From positions 13,044,484 through 13,108,483 of the forward strand of contig NC_092564.1 in assembly GCF_037975245.1 (NCBI RefSeq): a stretch of 64,000 nt of DNA, written 5' to 3'. This DNA comes from Apostichopus japonicus (taxonomy: Eukaryota; Echinodermata; Holothuroidea; Aspidochirotida; Stichopodidae). Below, piece by piece: positions 24,601-32,000 of the stretch (its first letter is position 1; each line of letters begins with the position of its first letter). The notes below the pieces were generated by a model. The model worked only from the letters and a program-made list of their open reading frames with translations, made no database searches and was not told the origin of the DNA. The translations under genes were made by a program, and so were the position numbers.

Positions 24601-25081
24601 GAGGGGTTCGTGTTACGTTTCTGAAAGTCAAAACTAGAGTACTTTTTGTTGAACTAGAATCTGATATAATTTAGTAATGTTCAAAAACCTCTGTCCTAAA
24701 ACATTAACGAAGGTGAGGAACTAAATTGGGGAGGGCGCATGGTGTAGGGTGGGAAGAGCCGAAGAGGTATGGTGATTACCTAAAGCTTATGCTATTACAT
24801 CTAGTAGACCCGTTATATAACATAAAAAATATCATCGCCATTCAGCACCCTCCCCCCCCCCCCCCCCAGCCTGACCTTTCCTAGATTCGCGTCTGATTCT
24901 ATTTTATAAACGGCCGGAGAGTCTGTTCCTAAACGATTTTTATCCCTAATTGTAAAAATCTTACCTTCTTGTCATCAAAGATCTCTTTAAAAGCTTCTAA
25001 GGTAATTTTATCGCTGCCTTTGGCACCTTCCTTGAACTTTTTCGTCACCATTTGCTGCCATTCCTCAGTCTTATCGCCCAT
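4040..25081 (-). CDS. NOX5: NADPH oxidase 5-like (calcium-regulated NOX), complete, 12 coding exons
   Basis: Exons in gene order: 25081-24965 (or 23631-23515), 19617-19467, 19041-18831, 18215-17992, 17356-17156, 15898-15708, 13506-13312, 12140-12008, 11475-11282, 8144-7935, 7180-6917, 4171-4040. Phases agree throughout and give 740 residues, the usual NOX5 size. Exons 1-3 encode EF-hands ([40 protein letters not shown]). Exons 4-7 hold membrane helices with paired histidines ([36 protein letters not shown]) that fit the two haems. Exon 8 has the FAD motif [12 protein letters not shown]. Exon 9 has a basic Ser/Thr-rich loop. Exon 10 has EGPYGTPTR and [15 protein letters not shown] (NADPH site). 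Exon 12 ends in Phe, typical of NOX proteins. The family moves electrons from NADPH across a membrane to make superoxide, triggered by calcium. The exon 4 acceptor (18216) was chosen because it alone matches the phase; another AG at 18208 would shift frame. Confidence 0.95.
4172..6916 (-). other. Last intron of the NOX5-like gene
   Basis: AT-rich intron with no coding exon that I can support. It contains a TGTGG/TTGTGG-rich stretch at 4755-4815, a (GT)-rich simple repeat at 5925-5962 and a run of 13 G at about 6843. Nothing else is recognisable. Confidence 0.6.
7181..11281 (-). other. NOX5 introns 9 and 10
   Basis: Besides exon 10 (7935-8144), this stretch holds a small hAT-like element (9324-9888) and the 44-bp array (about 10270-11281). 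The part at 8280-8780 is AT-rich and has many ATCGAT/GATC words, but I could not resolve a repeat unit or coding potential. Confidence 0.5.
9324..9888. mobile_element. Non-autonomous hAT-like DNA transposon (565 bp) with 8-bp target duplication
   Basis: The element starts CAGTGGCGGCGCCA and ends with its exact reverse complement, TGGCGCCGCCACTG. The 8 bases ATCCTGTG stand directly on both sides (9316-9323 and 9889-9896). Eight-base target duplications and CAG...CTG termini are typical of the hAT superfamily. The inner ends are G-rich on the left and C-rich on the right. It has no transposase, so it would depend on one encoded elsewhere. It sits in NOX5 intron 9. Confidence 0.88.
10270..11310. 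repeat. 44-bp minisatellite array (about 24 units) containing repeated 5' splice-site sequence
   Basis: The unit is 43-44 bp. Its conserved core reads on the plus strand CATGTAGAGATCCATACTTA, then CACATATGGGGCTTTCATGTTGAG. Within 10480-10870 units with AAAGTCC and GAGATCC alternate in a higher-order trimer of 131 bp. On the minus (gene) strand nearly every unit contains GTAAGTATGG. The outermost unit overlaps the 3' end and donor of NOX5 exon 9 at 11282, so the array appears to have expanded from that exon-intron junction. By hand count, 23 of 24 units keep GT at the donor position and 19 keep exact GTAAGT. Confidence 0.92.
11282..11475 (-). CDS. NOX5: NOX5 exon 9: FAD-domain strand plus basic regulatory loop, fused to a minisatellite
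   Basis: The acceptor is TTTAAAG before 11475. The exon opens [20 protein letters not shown] (the first residue is split with exon 8). It continues with an acidic stretch and then a basic Ser/Thr segment ([19 protein letters not shown]). In human NOX5 the corresponding loop carries calmodulin-binding and phosphorylation sites; that role here is inference. The coding end ([11 protein letters not shown]) already lies inside the first unit of the 44-bp array. Donor GTAAGT at 11281 keeps phase 0 with exon 10 (VSIEGPYG). Confidence 0.85.
13716..13975 (+). mobile_element. tRNA-derived SINE, copy 1
   Basis: The element begins GGAGTGTTAGCTCAGTGG (A-box-like), has GGTTCGAGTCACTCC (B-box-like), then a shared body with GACTTCGGTCAGCTTGCGG, and ends in an ATACATAC-type tail. 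It is inserted in NOX5 intron 6, antisense to the gene. Internal polymerase III promoter motifs followed by a non-tRNA body define a tRNA-derived SINE. Confidence 0.9.
16609..16985 (+). mobile_element. tRNA-derived SINE, copy 2, interrupted by a ~128-bp insertion
   Basis: Same family as the copy at 13716. The tRNA-like head is split after CGCCGGTG (about 16645) and resumes with CCTTCCAATC (about 16775). The insert holds an 11-bp perfect inverted repeat (ACTGTCCCAGT around CCC, about 16687-16711) and may be a very small MITE. The copy lies in NOX5 intron 5. Confidence 0.85.
18563..18720. repeat. (TA)n microsatellite
   Basis: Two TA runs (18563-18624 and 18691-18719) flank a doublet of the motif TGTACCTTAGGTCGACAGT at about 18634 and 18668. 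The stretch lies in a NOX5 intron and is unstable simple sequence. The small ORF through it is low-complexity and not a gene. Confidence 0.9.
20061..20292 (+). mobile_element. tRNA-derived SINE, copy 3
   Basis: Nearly full-length member of the family described at 13716: A-box and B-box-like head, shared body, tail of ACATACATACATGC. It lies in NOX5 intron 1, antisense to the gene. Confidence 0.9.
20555..20625 (+). pseudogene. Scrap of a reverse transcriptase around the catalytic ADD motif
   Basis: The plus strand reads [18 protein letters not shown], which resembles the catalytic xADD block of non-LTR reverse transcriptases. The similarity stops within about 70 bases. It could be a chance match, but the position, close to a Penelope-like remnant, favours a decayed retroelement. 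Confidence 0.45.
20945..21315 (-). mobile_element. Decayed Penelope-like reverse transcriptase fragment
   Basis: The minus strand reads [20 protein letters not shown] near 21300-21240, then after a stop and a frameshift [19 protein letters not shown] and [13 protein letters not shown] near 21120-21000. The GTAMGT...SFAN block, the F-I-D-D catalytic motif and the following LD-VTL strand resemble Penelope-like element polymerases. In-frame stops show it is dead. It lies in NOX5 intron 1. Confidence 0.7.
22236..22482. mobile_element. MITE-like inverted-repeat element
   Basis: Ends AAACATTGCGTTCCATCAG and CTGATGGAACGCAATGTTT are near-perfect reverse complements. The similarity continues inward (CTCCCTAATATGAACATTC against TTGTTCATATTAGGAGG). 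The total is about 247 bp with no coding capacity. No clear target duplication was found. Confidence 0.7.
22338..22872. repeat. Second inverted repeat pair interlocked with the MITE
   Basis: The segment 22338-22405 (ATGCATCCAAAACGGAAAC) reappears as its reverse complement at 22806-22872 (GTTTCCGTTTTGGATGCC). The left arm lies inside the loop of the 22236-22482 element and the right arm outside it, so the two inverted repeats interlock. Confidence 0.7.
23390..24842. repeat. Proximal copy of a tandem segmental duplication carrying NOX5 exon 1
   Basis: Two blocks recur in the same order further on. Block A, 23390-24205 (exon 1 and its upstream sequence), matches 24845-25530. Block B, 24232-24842 (starting CTGTAACGGGACTGGG, then GTGGATCAAGTTCTTTGG), matches 27672-28080. 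The order A-B-A'-B' indicates one tandem duplication of about 1.45 kb, the second copy later expanded by roughly 2 kb of extra sequence between A' and B'. Confidence 0.8.
23515..23631 (-). CDS. NOX5: Alternative NOX5 first coding exon (proximal copy)
   Basis: ATG at 23631-23629 opens 39 codons ([18 protein letters not shown] and onward) ending at GAG with donor GTAAGAT at 23514. The exon ends in phase 0, exactly as required by exon 2 ([11 protein letters not shown]). It is 117 nt, the same as the distal copy, and differs from it at 9 of 39 residues with no stop or frameshift. It encodes the degenerate first EF-hand region. Both copies appear usable from separate transcription starts; which one is expressed cannot be seen from sequence. 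Confidence 0.82.
24965..25081 (-). CDS. NOX5: Alternative NOX5 first coding exon (distal copy)
   Basis: ATG at 25081-25079 opens 39 codons ([18 protein letters not shown] and onward) ending AAGAAG with donor GTAAGAT at 24964, phase 0. Compared with the proximal copy, it changes Asn-Ser to Gly-Ala and Lys-Thr to Asp-Lys in and around the first EF-hand-like loop, and Asn/Glu to Asp near the end. The duplicated segment extends several hundred bases upstream, so each copy may have its own promoter. Confidence 0.82.
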
Positions 25082-25934
25082 CTTGAATGAAATGTAACCT
25101 ACCGGTACCGCTTTGGAACTGTTTTAGAACTGTTGGCTTGAACTGTCTTTGATGAAGTCGTTAATGGCTAAATTGTGTTTATTAGCCTGGCATATAAACA
25201 TTCATATTTTACGTTGATTCAATACATCAATTAGCATATCCAACTGGAATAGTGGCGCCCTCATAATTTCATGTTGAACTCAGATTTGCTTGTTGGTTAT
25301 TTTTTTTCTTTGTCAGGTGACAGCCAGAGGCGTCAGATCCGCCGAAGGTGCAGGGAACACCTTTAGAACACCGTGCCTCTTTTGGTTATGAAAATTATCT
25401 ATTTCCATATATTTTGTTATGATAAAATAGTGCCCTTTTGATAATTAAAGAGTGCCCTTTTGTAAAGAAACTAATAAAAAGTCCAAGTGACATGTACCAC
25501 GTTCATTCGTAACCTGCTCTGTTTCTTTCTGTTTGTAAAAAAAAAAACGGTGCGACGATTTTTTTTTGTTTATTATTATTTTTTTTTAACGGCTGCATTG
25601 AAGCAGTGAATTCACGTTTTTTCTGTTAAATAACATCTTCTCTAATGTAAAGTTTTCTTCTTTAATCGGGATGATTTTTCCTACATGTATAAGTTCCTTA
25701 ATCGGTAAAACCAACATTGCCTTCACACGCCAAGAGATACCATATGAGTGACTCCTTAAACTTAAGGAGAATTACAGCTATATAAGATATATTTATTTAT
25801 GCGGTAGTGGGTTAAGTATATATACCAACTTTGTGTATTTCCGACAATTGTAAAAACTATCACTTTTCAGCATAAGCAACAATGATTTTCACGCAATGAG
25901 CACATGCCTTCATATCAAATGCAAGTAGTAGAGA

Positions 25935-26256
25935 GGGCCCCAGATCGCGCGCACCCGGGTAATCCCAATTTGGGATGTACCTAGATTCCCCTATTAGATG
26001 TAGCCACCAAAGATCTCACCCGCGGGCAATCCCAACTTAATTACCCAGATTCCCTATAACTTAGATGTAGCCACCAAAGATCTCACCCAGCAATCCCAGT
26101 TGTGCTGTACAAAGATTCCATGTAAATTAGATGTAGCCACCAAAGATCTCACCCGGGTCATCCCAAGTTGTGATGAACCCCAATAAGATGTAGCCACCAA
26201 AGATCTCACCCGAGCAATTTGGGACGTACCCAGAATCCCTATTATAAGATGTAGCC
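25935..26256. repeat. Degenerate ~60-bp tandem repeat, five units
   Basis: GATGTAGCCACCAAAGATCT recurs at 25997, 26064, 26130 and 26187, and its first 12 bases at 26248, giving spacings of 57-67 bp. The intervening parts (AATCCCAA..., CAGATTCCC...) are also related but contain indels. Confidence 0.85.
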
Positions 26257-26414
26257 ATTAGTAGAATAATCAACAAAACAAAAACGCATGATGTGGTTCA
26301 TGTGATGAACACGTACTCATCTATACTACTCCTTTTGTCTCACGGTGTGCTGTTTTGCTCTTTGAGTCACTAATTTTGTGCTCGCGAACTCATCACATCT
26401 ATCTGTAATAAGCG

Positions 26415-26742
26415 CAGGGACGTAGCCAGGGGGAGGAAGAGGTGGGTGGGGCGATGAGAACGATCGCCCCCCCCCTTTGAGTACCCCGAAAAATAAAATT
26501 TAATTAAATGCAGGAAATATCATTTAAGCCATGTTTTCAGGTTGCAGGAAGCTAAGCGACCTTTCTCAATCTTGCTCCTGAAAGTTCGTCTGCATACTAC
26601 GTGGGAGGCATTTTGGTCAAGAATTGTCTTTGTACATCATGACGCTTTGTTAGGTGTAATAATGCTCCCTTTTTGAGTAATGCCCCTTTAAATTATGCTC
26701 ACCCTCCCCCCCCCCCCTTTAAAATGTCTGGCAAGGTCCCTG
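26415..26742. mobile_element. Probable non-autonomous hAT-like element (328 bp), no target duplication seen
   Basis: The left end CAGGGACGTAGCCAGGGGG and right end GTCTGGCAAGGTCCCTG are imperfect inverted repeats. The inner ends are G-rich and C-rich, as in the other small elements here. The flanks (AATAAGCG and ATTGTATA) do not match, so the target duplication has decayed or the boundaries are wrong. Confidence 0.5.
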
Positions 26743-27389
26743 ATTGTATATCGTGTATTCATTTTCAGTTGGCGATGAAATGAAACGTCCATACATCTCA
26801 TTCATGCAGTTTTATCATTCCTTGCAATAAAACACTTTATTTATTTTGATCATTAACTTCAACAGCAATGCAGTTGATGACAGCATAGACTATTGACAAT
26901 TGGTGCCTTCAAGTCATGATATGCAAGAAAAAAGGTTGAGAATCTTAAAACTTTCGATTTACTTTAGCCACATCATCAATAACTATATAGGCGACAACAT
27001 TGTCGGATTATGTATTTACAGTATATATATAGGTGAGCTAGCTTCTCGCTAATAACTTTTGTAACTAGAAAATGACTACGTGTAACTGCAAAGTAAGGAC
27101 GGTAAATTTTCAAAAGAGTTGTAGACTATACGTTCATTGCACTTTTATAAACTAATAAGCATTCCAACGTCTGCCAAATTTCTGTATTTGTAAAGCCATT
27201 TGCAAGAAAGCAAAGAAGCTCACACACACAAAAGGAATGAATAGGTGTTATGATTGCTATCACAACTATTCAAAATAGTCTGGTACACACGGTACAAAGT
27301 AGGTCGGTCACCCAAACGGCTTTAATCGTACCATATGTTATCTTTTCCCTTTTTGACGTATATTGCGCAATGTGCACCGTTCGTTACTG

Positions 27390-27675
27390 TAAGGGGACTG
27401 TAAGGGGACTGTAAGGGGACTGTAAGTGGACTGTAAGGGGACTGTAAGGGGACTGTAAGGGGACTGTAAGGGGACTGTAAGAGGACTGTAAGGGGACTGT
27501 AAGGGGACTGTAAGGGGACTGTAAGGGGACTGTAAGGGGACTGTAAGGGGACTGTAAGAGGACTGAAAGTGGACTGTAAGGGGACTGTAAGGGGACTGTA
27601 AGAGGACTGAAAGTGGACTGTAAGGGGACTGTAAGGGGACTGTAAGAGGACTGTAAGTGGACTGTAAGGGGACTG
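27390..27675. repeat. 11-bp minisatellite, about 26 units
   Basis: Tandem GGACTGTAAGG-type units with sparse single-base variants (AAGTGG, AAGAGG, CTGAAAG). The length of the open reading frame through it is only a consequence of the repeat (11 bp x 3 = 33 bp). The sequence just after it (GATGTAGAGAGTGGATCAAG) matches the start of duplicated block B at 24232, where the unit is present once. Confidence 0.95.
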
Positions 27676-28080
27676 GGATGTAGAGAGTGGATCAAGTTCT
27701 TTGGCTTTCGTACCTATGCTCTAATTTAGGTGACATTCTTGAGAAGCAAAAAAGGGCACGCTTTGCATAAGCACATGTATGTATTATCTGACTTAAATAA
27801 CCTGCATTTCAATTGAGTCAAATGACTACGGTATATGCCTACATTAATTCAATGCATTGCATACATGTAATACAAGAAAAGTAGGATTGTTTCTTTCCGT
27901 AGTCATTCAAACGATATTGTGTAAACGAGATCACACAGTAGTAAGTTGATGTCCTGAAGCATTAACGAAGGTTGAGGGACTAAATTGGGGGGGGGGGGGT
28001 GGTTGGAGAGGTATGGTGATTACCTAAAGCTAACGCTAGCACATCTAGTAGAACCGTTATATAACATTAAAAATATCAAC
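27672..28080. repeat. Block B', distal partner of 24232-24842
   Basis: It shares GTGGATCAAGTTCTTTGGCT, TCATTCAAACGATATTGTGTA and CCGTTATATAACAT with 24232-24842 in the same order. It is shorter because of internal deletions. It completes the A-B-A'-B' tandem duplication. Confidence 0.8.
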
Positions 28081-29044
28081 GGGCGCGTGATAGCCCCGAG
28101 AGATCCTTTACGGTGGATACGAGGTAGGCAATTACGATCGATGACGTCATGTGTTACATATCGTAGGTCATTTTACTTGATTTTAGTATATACTTTCCTT
28201 AACATACATGTTTACGACATACCATTCCTCATAGATATCTATTTCTATGTCATGGCAATGCCATGGTGGTGAAACCAAAATAATAATGCTTGTACCCGTT
28301 TACGTACCCACACCGCAGGGGAAATCCCACTTGTACTCGAACTCAGTTATGCTGTTCTAATGGTACTGGAAGTCTGTACTATCTTGAGATGGATTATACA
28401 TCAACTTACCTTGTTTTTTTTCGAATTCAGTTGGCCTCATTCTCAATATTTTATTCAATGTTTAACCTCTAATGTATTGATTTCATCATACCAGCACATA
28501 CGTAAAATGCATGAATTTAGAAATTATTCATCTCAAGGAGAACAAGTTATGGTAGTTGTTGATGAATGACACCTATGTGACTTCACTGATTATTGTGCAA
28601 CTATTTTTTTAATCCAATCTGATCAGGTTCCCCTATAGTTCGGAACCGTAAGAGGCGAACCTTGAAGTGTTGAGGTAAGGGTGAGAGTGATGGGTACATC
28701 GAGGAATAGATATAGAAAACAATGGCGTCTGAACTTGTCAATTCGATGATATTATAGTTATTGATGACCTTGTTTTAGACTTTGATCTACTTAATCTCTT
28801 ACAACCAAATCGATCAATAGGATCTGCGAGTATGTGTAGCTGTTATCTGATAAGGTTTCTGAATCTCTTGTTTATTTTTATGCAATCAAAAGTGAGCTAA
28901 ATGAGATTACAAGGGGGGCAACCAGTTAACGTTTAACGATTGCTACAAGAGTCCTTTACTGATGAGGTGAGCATGTACTGATCGCCTGCAACGAATCATT
29001 GGACATATCATTTTGGAACCTTTCTTGACGTATATCAATCTAAA
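28081..29044. other. Upstream region of the carboxylesterase-like gene
   Basis: This is the space between the NOX5 upstream duplication and the carboxylesterase start codon. It should hold the promoter and 5' UTR of that gene, but I cannot identify a start site or a TATA box with confidence. No other coding sequence is supported. Confidence 0.4.
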
Positions 29045-32000
29045 ATGAATCTCCACTTGGTTCTTATAACTTATGCTTGTGTTCTTTGGCATTCATCAGG
29101 CGTTGATCCTACCACCGTCACGGTACAACAAGGACAAATTGTCGGCGAAACGGTCGATTTTAATGAAGATGGGATATCGACACAAGTAGATATATTCAAG
29201 GTATGGCTGTATAACTCATGACACCTCTATAATCACCATGACATAATCATTTGTTCACATTAAAATCTCATGCATATATACTATAAGGCTTAAATGACAA
29301 GTTTGGGGACAACAAGAATATCATGGCATCATTTCAATTATTATCATGCCGGTTTTTACTTAAAATGTTTATGTCGAGCATAACATATGTGCTGTGGAAG
29401 GGTCTGGCGTGGTGTATATATAGGGGGGAGGAATGTGTGATTGACAGGGATAGATATGTTAATGAGCAATATGGTGTTTATATTCTACTCAGCTGCTTAT
29501 TTGTTGTTGACAAACCGTCAACTTCACTTCTCACGAGGTTATTTTATACGGTTTTGACAGCACGTATAGGCCTATGTGTTTCTATTTCACATTAGAACAC
29601 ATTATAGTCCCTATTATCCCATACTGAATGGAACACAGACCATGTACAATCATTTTTAAAGGGTGTGAATTCTCAGTCTCTGTCAATGGCAAGCTGGAGA
29701 GTTGTTGGGTCACGTGTTAAATCATGGCGGTAACTATTAAACCTTAAGATATGATACGCCCATTAATAGGCCCCTTGACTTACACACTAATTCACAAAAG
29801 AAATGTGGTCTTTAAGTCTAGATAGAAGTTCTCACTAGCTAAACGCTACCCATCGCTGGATAGCTGACGAGTAGGCCTTTCATGGCACTATCCATTGTTT
29901 GTATCATGACCATGCAGATATTTTGCTAATTTTCATACGCTGCACCTGGGAGGCCTAGAGGGGGTCTAAAAATGAACCAATTTTTGCACCATCACATGTT
30001 CTTCCATTCATGCTCTTCAACATGCAAGCCACAAGATTACTGCATTTTGGCACTATAAGTTTCTTGATGGAGAACATCCGGGCGGATTGATGGAGACTCT
30101 AATAGGAGTATGCCACCTTCATAAGTACATTAATGGTGTTGTTATTTTAGTTACCTGCCTCCTTTCCCATCGCAAACCTTGCAATGACTTCGACGTTCGA
30201 AATTCGACAGTTTTCTCACAATCTCTATCCTGACCATTATTTCAGTGAAGCTTTCTAGAATGTTTAGTCGTTACAGATAGGTTTTAATTTATTTTCCGCA
30301 CAACAGTGCTATCTCACGATGTGTGCAAAGCTACATGTCTATATAGTCCTATACCTGAAAATAATCAGAACAAAAGATCATATATAACGAATACTACATT
30401 ATTATTTGTTTTTTCACATAAAACTTTCCCCCGAGAAACTGAGAGCATACTGTATTTGCAAGGGCATCTATAAGCAGGCAGTGGCGGCGGAACCGGGGGG
30501 GCTTGGGGGGGCTCAGCCCCCCCAATAAAAAAGTTGAGGGGGCAAATGCATGATAAGCCCCCCCAATATTTACCAAGGCTCCGAAACGTGCATCTGCCCA
30601 TTTTCCAATGCATACTTGTCGATCTGTCCGATGCACACTATATAGGTGTAATAAGTTTAGTAATTGCTGGGGGACCCTCGGCCCGTCCCCTGGCTATAGA
30701 CCACATTGTCACCCCAACCGCGTCATCACGCCCCGTGAAAAGTGGAAGCAGTGAGTGTGAGTACCAGTAAGCGTAACACAACTTTGTCTTAGGCCAATGA
30801 CTTGCCTCATTTCAGCCAGTTCTCCAACATCACCTTACTTAGTGCCGGAGCGTCCATATATACAGTCAGGGGGCGGATGCCCCCCCCCCCTGAAGACTCA
30901 AATGGACTGCTGGCGCCCTTTTCAGCTTTTCACTATACTTTTTACTTATTCGCTATTATTGACTATTTTATTGCGCTCTCATATACCTATTGACATTTGT
31001 CATATTCTGTTGGTGTAATTTTCCGACAAAATGGCGACGACACCTATTTATTCTCCGTTTATCTGCAAATTAGCAAGGCCCGGAAAGGGTCATTTCCTGC
31101 AATCTAGGGAGTATGTTTACTCAAAATTTTTCTGTACGCTCCGCGCCAACCTGTGGTGGCGCTCCGCTTAGATAGTGTCGAGAGCGCCCCTACAGACCAT
31201 TCTTGCCCCCCCGACCAATACCCCTAGCTCCGCCACTGTCCTTACTACACTCAAAAACGTCTTTGCGAGTACACTACGAGTATAATAGCTACTCTCTTAA
31301 AACACCATCGAATATACAAATTACAATGCTTTTACAAACTTTTACGTGCAATCTGAGAAATTGCAGACTTGAGACCCATATTTTAGGGCTAGGTATTCGC
31401 AGCATAAAACACACGGGAAGTGCCGTGTCCGGCCATCTGGGGGTTTGAAATAACCCAAAATTTTCTTGTACGCTCCGCGCCAACCGATGGTGGCGCTCCG
31501 CTTAGATAGTCTCCACACATTAGCCCCCCCAATAATTTTTCCGTTCCGCCGCGCCTGTAAGCAGGTATAGCTGTTAGAGTAGCAGCTCCCTGATATAAGC
31601 ACATATAGGCCAGTGAACATAAATATCAAATTACTCGTATTGTGGATAACGTTTTCATTTCACTCTAATTTTCAGGGTATTCCATTTGCTGAACCTCCTT
31701 TGAGATTTGCCGCCCCGAAACCGAAGGAACCGTGGGTCGGTGACTGGAATGCGACCTATTTTAGACCCGCTTGTTATCAGATTCCAACGAACAGTTGGAA
31801 ACCATGGGTATTCCTTGATGTTGATGAGGATTGCTTATACCTAAATGTCTATACACCAAGTCCGAAAGTAAGAATAAATATGTTTTGTAAAATCTACTGG
31901 TAGGTCAGGTAACCAATTTTTCTTAGCCCGCTATACTGTATTTCGGGAATTTAATCGGTTACGACATTCTTAACGTAAATACATGCATGGAGATGCTCTG

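Larger units (their letters stand above)
25531..27389. other. Sequence inserted between blocks A' and B', upstream of NOX5
   Basis: No gene is recognisable. It contains a tandem repeat (25935-26256), a probable hAT-like element (26415-26742) and otherwise AT-rich sequence. It is absent from the proximal copy of the duplication. Confidence 0.5.
29201..31675 (+). other. Carboxylesterase intron 1
   Basis: Contains the nested hAT-like elements at 30479-31557. The rest (29201-30470) is AT-rich with no supported gene or repeat. Confidence 0.6.

Noticed and set aside
27384-27695. 103-codon minus-strand frame (LQSPYSPLTVP repeats)
   Set aside because: Pure product of the 11-bp minisatellite, with no splice signals or homology.
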